Positions 57,719 to 64,000 of a DNA stretch of 64,000 nt are shown here, in pieces. Origin of the DNA: Haematobia irritans (Eukaryota > Arthropoda > Insecta > Diptera > Muscidae). Position 1 is the first letter of the stretch. The number at the start of each line of letters is the position of its first letter. The stretch lies in the NCBI RefSeq assembly GCF_050003625.1, contig NC_134398.1, positions 105,272,423 through 105,336,422 of the forward strand, read 5' to 3'. The position numbers and the translations under genes were made by a program. Below the pieces are notes generated by a model that made no database searches, was not told the DNA's origin, and was given only the letters and a program-made list of their open reading frames with translations.

Positions 57719-57961
57719 CCGTCACATCAGCCGCTTCAATCGAGTCATCAAGAATGTCCTCTTCAGAGACATCGGTGACTCTCGCAATAACCATAGGTTC
57801 AACTTTGGTGAGTTCTGAGGCAGTTGAAGCCTCCTCACGCATACGGTATCTATCCATGTCTTCAACTTTGGTATCTCCCTCGACTTCGCAAGAGGATCCG
57901 CTTACTTCTGATTCAGACAGAGGCTTGTCCATTTCTGAATCCTTTAGCTGATCGTTTTTAT
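57663..57961 (-). pseudogene. LINE ORF1, C-terminal fragment
   Basis: A frame open from the truncated 5' end to a stop at 57663. It overlaps the ORF2 start by about 55 bp in another frame. It encodes an acidic, serine/threonine-rich stretch (VSEEDILDDSIEAADVTVVE) with no zinc knuckle left. The overlap with ORF2 supports its identity as the ORF1 end; sequence alone would not. Confidence 0.5.
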
Positions 57962-58408
57962 CATCAACAGTGACTATTATATGGCGTTATTGGAGCGTTT
58001 GAAGGTCGAAATCGCGGCAAAACGGCCCCATATGAAGAAGAAAAATGTGTTGTTCACCAAGACAACCCACCGTGCTACAAGTCATTGAGAACGATGGCAA
58101 AAATTCATGAATTGGGCTTCGAATTGCTTCCCCACCCACCGTATTCTCCAGATCTGGGCCCAGCGACTTTTTCTTGTTCTCAGACTTCAAAAGGATGCTC
58201 GCAGGGAAAAAATTTTGCTGCAATGAAGAGGTGATCGCCGAAACTGAGGCCTATTTTGAGGCAAAACCGAAGGAGTACTACCAAAATGGTATCAAAAAAT
58301 TGGAAAGTCGTTATAATCGCCTTTGAAGGGAACTATGTTGAATAATAAAAACGAATTTTGACAAAAAAAATGTGTTTTACTTTGTTAGACAGGGGACTTA
58401 TCAGCCAA

Positions 58409-58917
58409 CCTGTTATGTAGCATAGCTTGCGGCGCCCACGAGCCGATGCAAACATAACATTGTTTAACAACCTAACATTGTTAAACATACATGGTTGGTA
58501 CGTCCGCCTTCAAAAGCACATTATATTTAAATTCGAAACAATAATTTTACAACCAACACATACATTTATTTAGTTGTGAACAATTGTTTGCTTTCTTTGA
58601 TAATTTATTCTAAAGAAAATAAACTTATTCAATTGTTGCTTTGGATCATTCCCCACCAAGTTATAATACAATTTGCCTAAAAACGTTATAATGTTATTCT
58701 GCTTTTTCCGATGCGAATTTTGCCGTTAAAATGAGAAACAATTTTAGTGGCAAAACTCAAACTCAATGTCCGCTTTTATTTTCGAAAGTATCCGTCAACT
58801 CCTCTTGGACTACTTATTAATAAAGAGGAACTAAACTTTGTTTTTATAGATCTTACTGTTTAATTTTTCACTGTTTCCCAATGTTTTCATTTTACTGTAA
58901 CAACCCTAAAAAAAGTA
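58409..58917. other. no gene recognised
   Basis: AT-rich. Around 58640-58700 it resembles part of the palindrome at 28830-29110 (CCCCACCAAGTTATAATACA). No other feature. Confidence 0.4.
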
Positions 58918-59522
58918 CACTGAAAAAAATATTGTCGTGTGGCCAAAGATTTCATGTCCTTAAAATAAGAATACAAGTTTTGCTTAGCTTAGACGACACA
59001 TTTCTCTAATATAAAGTTTTCCATGTTCAATAGTCGATAAACTTTTCAATGAAGTCGTGTTGTACTTATATTTAAGGGATTTGACTTGAAAATGGGTATC
59101 ATAACATGAAAGAAAAAATTTTGAACTAAGGTCAACTGACTTTAATAATTCAGAAAAATCTTTAAAACTAATGAAATTGTATTTAAATTTGTTGCATTTT
59201 TGCATCTTGACTACAAAGCAAAAATCGTTAAAAAATAGGACATGTTTTTCAACACTTTATTTTAAAGACGTTTTTACTTGAAACATAACACAATTTCTAC
59301 TGTCTTGTTTTTAACGGACTTTTTATAGCATATGAAAAAACTGAAAAAGCGAAAAAATAAAATTTGCTTCATAGAGTCAAATACACAAAACCCACATTTA
59401 AAAGAGAATTGTGTCTTAAAAGTATCCTTACTTGAATTCTCGGCTTCATTGGCTCGGAATCAATACCAAAATTTTTATAATAGAGACACAATCTTTGGGA
59501 CCGAGCATGCTATTTTTCAGTG
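58918..59522. mobile_element. CACTGAAAAA-type MITE ('Z'), complete copy
   Basis: 605 bp, TA at 58916-58917 and 59523-59524, ends CACTGAAAAAAATATTGTCG / GCATGCTATTTTTCAGTG. Inverted relative to 42572-43372. No ORF of note. Confidence 0.75.
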
Positions 59523-59598
59523 TATAGTGCCCTTTCGTTAGTTTTTATGAAGATCACTTTAATTGCCCATGTTTGAATATTTTGACTTCCTCGTCCTA

Positions 59599-60103
59599 CA
59601 CTCAAAAAAAGTGAACTCTCTATTTCAATTTGACTTTATTTTAGTTCATAGAAATATTATGTTTGGAGAAAGTTTTCTTTACTCTAATACTTTTTTGTGT
59701 ACGTTAGTTAAATTCACTAAACCCGAGGAAAAAATATACTCAAATGAAGCATAAAGATTAACTAAATTCGTGTCTTTCACAAAAAAGTTCAGAATTTCTT
59801 TAAATTTGAAAATTTTACCAAAAATGCGTCCATCGTGAACTTCGTATGTCACTAAACATATTCTTGCAATTTTGAACTACAAGTTTTTTCTTCAAACTAG
59901 AAAATTTTCTTTAACAAGTGAAAAAACTTAGCTATTTCTAATAAATTTTCTTGTATTTGTCGAAAAATATTTACTTATTTTTATGACATCGGCGTGATGC
60001 CTACGTTTGTAATACTGTTTAGTTAAAATTTTCTACAAATATTCAAAATTTTCTAAAATTAACCGAAAGTTTTCTTCCTGGTGGGTTCACTGTTTTTTCA
60101 GTG
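59599..60103. mobile_element. 505-bp TA-target MITE, CACTCAAAAAAAGTGAAC ends
   Basis: TA at 59597-59598 and 60104-60105. Ends CACTCAAAAAAAGTGAACTC / GGTTCACTGTTTTTTCAGTG. Interior AT-rich. Confidence 0.7.
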
Positions 60104-60925
60104 TACGTTCCGATTTGTTTTGACGAAACAAAAAAAAAGTGCCCGTAATGCGAAAATGATAAACAAAACTCATGCTTTTTTTAATGTCTTTTCTCTTGGT
60201 TCCGAATGAATTTTCTCTCTGAATACTCATTTTAATCTTTTTACTTAAGCATATACAATTTTTGGCGGTCTTATATCACAACATATATATGTTTACTACA
60301 AATTTGTAAATTTATACTTGTTTATATTCACACATAGTATTTTTCCAATCTTTAATGGAATTTTCTTTGTGTATATATATTTTTCAGGCGTCAATTGGTT
60401 ACTTTCATTATTTTATTTCCAGCATACACACTGAAAAAAATATTGTCCTGAGGTCAAAGATTTCATGTCTTTAAAATACGAATACAAATTTTGCTTAGCA
60501 TAGAAGACGCATTTCTTTAATATAACGTTTTTTTCATTGTCCAAAAGTCGATAAACTTGTCAATGAAGTCGTATTGTCCTTATAATTAAGTGCTTTGACT
60601 TAAAAATGGGTATCATAACATGAAAGAAAAAATTTTTGCGCTAAGGTCAACTTGACTTTAATAATTCAGAAAAATTCTTTAAAATTAATGAAATTGTCTT
60701 TAAATTTGTTGTCTTTTTGCATCTTGACTACAAAGCAAAAAATCGTTCAAATATGGGACATGTTTTTCAACACTTTATTTTAAAGACGTTTTTTACTTGA
60801 AACATAGCAAAATTTCTACTGGAAGTCGAGGCTGAATTTGGAAACTAAAGTAGTGGTTAACTCGTTTTTAAAGAACTTTCACAGCATATGAAGAAAAAAA
60901 GCTGAAACCCCGAAAAATTAAAATG
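60104..60925. repeat. spacer and truncated Z-type MITE (60427-60925)
   Basis: 60427 onward starts CACACTGAAAAAAATATTGTCC and follows the 58918 copy for about 480 bp, then runs into unrelated DNA without its other end. 60104-60426 is AT-rich with no feature. Confidence 0.6.
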
Positions 60926-61489
60926 TGCACAGAAAAAAATGAAGCAAAATAAAAATCAATTATTGGCATAATTGAATGAAAAAATTATATCAAATACTAT
61001 TTTTATTAAGTCAAATACGAAAATAATTGGTTGGATGAAAAACTGTCAAAAATATCCAAATTCCCTGGTAATTGAATTCACAACACATCAATTACTATGT
61101 TCAATTGGACTAAGTGTAGAATTTGTTGATTTAAGTATAATGTGTAATTGCCTGATAAAACTGTTTATGACGTTGCTACCTAATGAAAAAATAAATAAAT
61201 ACAAACAATAAAATGGCATTTATTGTTATTATTAAGAAACTTCTCAGGTATATGGTCGAATTTACCAGCAAATAAACCGTGGCATCGGTAACGCGATTCG
61301 AAATGTTTACATTAACAACATTTCTAGCGTATCATATTTTATTTTTACCGGAGGTAAGTACCTTTATCTAAATACCAATTCTTTGGTCAAGCGCATTTTT
61401 TGTGGAAACTACAGTGAAAGAATTCTCTTCGTGAATATGAACAATTTCATTGTGAGTCTAACGTGTCACGTGTTGGAGGAACATATAAC
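60926..61489. other. no gene recognised
   Basis: AT-rich. 60926-61210 has CAATTAATTG-like phrases reminiscent of the 50900 MITE. A 79-codon + frame there has no recognisable domain. Confidence 0.35.
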
Positions 61490-61752
61490 TAGAGGTGGGC
61501 GCGTGACACGAAATTCTCGTAACACGCGTGAATCATGTGAGTCGTTAACAAAATCCAAAGCGGCTCTCGTGAATATGCGTGAATGGGACTAAAATAAATA
61601 TGTCGTACGTGAGAAATAAAATCGGTTCGTGAATGTTTTTCATTTCGTGAATGTGCGTGAGTGGGATTGGCTACCACACGTATCGTGCGTAAATAAATGC
61701 TTCGTGAATGTGCGTGAGTGTGTGTGAAATTTCAATTACGCGCACACCTCTA
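61490..61752. mobile_element. hAT-type MITE, 263 bp
   Basis: Ends TAGAGGTGGGCGCG / CGCGCACACCTCTA, typical hAT termini. Flanking octamers CATATAAC and ATATTTAC match only in part, so the target duplication has decayed. The interior repeats TTCGTGAATGTGCGTGAGTG-like phrases several times; related TTCACG phrases continue to 61890. Confidence 0.6.
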
Positions 61753-62502
61753 ATATTTACGAAATTCTCGTGTACGTTCACGCAAACAGAACTTTTAAAG
61801 ACGATTAATGATTCACAACAATTTTTAGACTCACGAAAATTCACGTGACTTCGACTATTAATCGGGATCACGACGAATCACGCATATTTCACAGCATGAT
61901 CTTTTTACGGAAAGTTAATGTAATATATTTAGTATATATTTCGTATATTCGTAAAAAGTCGTTCGTAAATTTACAAAATTCGCTGAAAACATTAATAAAT
62001 ATGTAAATGAATTACACACATCCTGAATTGGACCATTCAAAAACTTGGGGAAAAGCTTTGGAATATACATATAATTACACTCTTTCTATTTTGTTTTTAC
62101 AATTAGGACGTGTACACGTCGCACTGTTCTATAAATGGATATAAGCGGACTGTCAAAAATATGTGGGCTATAGGAAAATGTGTTTACTTCGAAAACGGGG
62201 AGTTCGTGCTTCAATTCTTCCCACAAACAAAAGGTAAAATTATATAAATCTTTGAAATCTTTTTGAAACTTTGAAATGAATAGAGGTTTGTATTACAGAA
62301 GAGCAAGATGCCAAAACAAACCGCATAGAAATGTGGAAGATTTAGAAAGCAATTCCATCAGGTGGTACAGATAATTTAAAAACAGCGTTTTCTTTGTGTG
62401 TGAGCCTGTTAAATATGTCGTTTATAACGAATATTCCCAATAACCACAAACGTTTGAAAAATGCTACATTTCAAAAATTTTTCAAACATTTTTTCGAAGG
62501 AT
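61753..62502. other. no gene recognised
   Basis: AT-rich. GTGAATC/GATTCAC phrases to 61890, then no structure noticed. Short interrupted + frames near 62100-62230 and 62300-62400 look slightly gene-like in base composition but carry no motif. Confidence 0.3.
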
Positions 62503-63815
62503 TAGGGTAATATTCAAGTTGAGAAATTGTTGAGAAAATCGCGTTCTCAACAAAAAACAGACATTACCCTCAACAGTGAAATTCAACACATTAGCAATAA
62601 TATCTCAAGTGTTATCCTCAAATTGAAATGCATCGCTACTCAATAATTTGTCAAACAATTTTCGAAGCGAGTCAAATTCAAAATTAACATCGTTGCAAAT
62701 ACTTTTCAACCTAAATTTGTATGAAAGTCAAAGCCAAAATTCTATGAATTTTGTATAATTTATTCATTTTCATCAAAATAAAATATATAATAATACACTA
62801 CACTACATAATACACTACAATACCAATTGATAAATAATAATCTTATTAAACATATCAACAAATAAGAACAAAATAAAAACAAACAACAAAACTTTAAATA
62901 TCTTAAACATTATTAGTAAACACGTTTGCATTGATAATTCGTTTTCCTTCCTTTTGGTGTCATAAAACAGCATTAAAATTTATTAACATGCGTGTAATTT
63001 AAAATTAGGAATGTACTGGACCGCGTGTTAGAATTGATTTCCAGCAGAAGGAATTCACAAAATATCCATTTTAAACTGATAACAGCATATGAATTAAACT
63101 GACGATGTGATGCACATTTTCATCCAGAAGTTGTTGATTTCAACAGTTTGTTGTTTTTCACAATTTTAATTGGTTGCACTTGTAATGTTTCTGGAAACTT
63201 TTTCTTGTCGATAAGCAACTCAGTTTTAATTGGTCAGCTTCTTAATGATGCTTGCAAGAATGTAGCATCCAAAGATTTTAGTTTTCTGCAAAGAGATTTA
63301 GATTTAGTGACGTCTCTAAAGTGTTGATGTAATTTTTCATATTGACGTACCAATTATTATAAACTATTTGAAGCAGTTCCAGTTAATTGTCCACCATTTT
63401 TTCACCGGTCAGCTTTTTAATGTTTTCAAGAACGTAGAATCCATAATTTTAGTTTTCTGCAAAGAGATATACATTTAGTGACTTCCTTAAAGTTTTATTT
63501 CATTTTTTATTTTCACTTACCCATTTTTATAAACTATTTGGTTATTTGTCTAAAATTTTCCATTTTTTTTTTATTTCTTGCACTTGACCACGAACTTCGT
63601 TGCACAAATAAGTATTGAAAACCACATGGTTTTTTCGTTGCATTTTAGGGTAGTAATTTGTCAAAGTTTTCTCATATTATCTTCAACGCCTTTTCAAAGA
63701 TTTCGTCAACATTTTGGCAAATTGGAAGTAATTCGCAAACAATTTGAAGATGTATTGAAGATGAGCTATTTCAAGTCAAGTTGAATTTATGTTGAAAATT
63801 ATATTTACCCTCAAA
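62503..63815. repeat. possible fold-back element with TTGAGGGTAA-like ends
   Basis: Left TAGGGTAATATTCAAGTTGA; right TCAACATAAATT / ATATTTACCCTCAA region as its inverted counterpart. CTCAAC/GTTGAG phrases at both ends. The interior repeats TAGTTTTCTGCAAAGAGAT at 63278 and 63452. Ends not precisely set. Confidence 0.35.
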
Positions 63816-64000
63816 CTGAAAAGTTGTTGCATGGGTTTCTGTATTTTTTTTTCCAAACATGTACTTCGCTGTATTTACAATTATATATATTTTTACATTT
63901 TTTTATAATAAAACGCATAAATCCGTTTTTCAGAGTGTATTTGTATACTTTTCTTAAACCTATAATGATTATATAGTACAAAGATTATATTGATTACTAT
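63816..64000. other. no feature seen
   Basis: AT-rich window end without recognisable sequence. Confidence 0.4.

Larger units (their letters stand above)
53527..57961 (-). mobile_element. LOA-like LINE (I/Jockey group with RNase H), 5'-truncated
   Basis: It reads right to left: end of ORF1 (57961-57663), ORF2 (57718-53677), short 3' UTR and a tail of (TAACC)n at 53527-53555. The ORF2 layout, endonuclease, RT and RNase H, with an R1/LOA-like endonuclease start (QINLHHCKAACAALKVLLMK), suggests the LOA clade. Placement within the I/Jockey group is firmer than the clade. Confidence 0.75.
52920..58326 (+). pseudogene. mariner transposase, copy 2, split and frameshifted
   Basis: N-terminal half in 52920-53482: KKREFRVLIKYCFLKGKK, then DWYAKFKRGEMSTEDGERSG. 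After a damaged stretch near 53200 comes the first catalytic D (RYVTMDETWLHHYTPES), up to SPKRGKTQKSAGKG. C-terminal half at 57962-58326: DYYMALLERLKVEIAAKRPH. Then a 1-bp deletion destroys the frame at the second D (HQDN region, about 58058). FELLPHPPYSPDLGP and a final TGA at about 58324 follow. Spacing in the undamaged frame fits DD34D mariner. Confidence 0.8.
52787..58408 (+). mobile_element. mariner (DD34D type) copy 2, split by a LINE insertion
   Basis: The 5' part is 52787-53482 (first ~30 bp of TIR missing; begins GGCGTCGCTAGTATTAAAT). The 3' part is 57962-58408, ending GACAGGGGACTTATCAGCCAA. The LINE between them replaced about 75 bp of mariner. Confidence 0.8.

Overview
The window is AT-rich eukaryotic DNA made of nested, mostly decayed transposable elements. 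The best fit is a calyptrate fly (Muscidae, or a close relative such as Calliphoridae). The reasons are DINE-1-like repeats with TTTATACCC ends and a GTCCGTCCGTC box, (ATTTTATTTCTATAGAAA) short-period repeats, a tRNA-derived SINE with a TAACC-type tail, and Jockey, LOA-like, BEL/Pao, Ty3, copia, mariner, ITmD37E and rosa (DD41D) elements. I found no intact host protein gene, no rRNA, no functional tRNA, and nothing prokaryotic. Every recognisable coding region is broken by stops, frameshifts, deletions or insertions, except the accessory ORF of one BEL element and short domain-length pieces.

Layout. 1-1925: 5' part of a Jockey-type LINE (- strand). 1925-7585: a segment with a piggyBac-like MITE, DINE-like ends and the 3' half of a BEL/Pao element. 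7586-10470: DINE-like repeats with a 153-bp tandem array and a second copy of the MITE. 10480-26374: a second copy of the 3000-4542 segment. It holds a TA-flanked fold-back element (10912-26374) interrupted by a complete-length Ty3/CsRn1-like retrotransposon (11080-15391, 4-bp target duplication) and by an internally deleted BEL element (15583-23024, 5-bp target duplication). A DINE-like element sits inside that BEL element's 5' LTR. 26573-30971: a third DINE-like copy, interrupted by a 2-kb TIR element and a third MITE. 31250-32382: another ~150-bp tandem array and a long (TA)n tract. 32883-37770: a broken copia element, hit by a SINE (itself hit by a hAT-type MITE) and by a mariner. 38599-52785: two tandem ~6-kb units bounded by three ITmD37E copies, one unit carrying a rosa element and the other a 3 x 600-bp array. 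52787-58408: a mariner split by a LOA-like LINE. 58411-64000: MITEs and fold-back relics with no recognisable gene.

How the parts relate. The tRNA-headed SINE and the LOA-like LINE share the same 3' tail, so the LINE is the likely source of the SINE's mobility. Three ~150-bp tandem arrays, which look different at first, share a ~40-bp core with inverted ATCGGT/ACCGAT ends. Duplicate segments supply empty sites that date several insertions. I did no database search. Family names rest on motifs, catalytic spacing, termini and target duplications read from the sequence.
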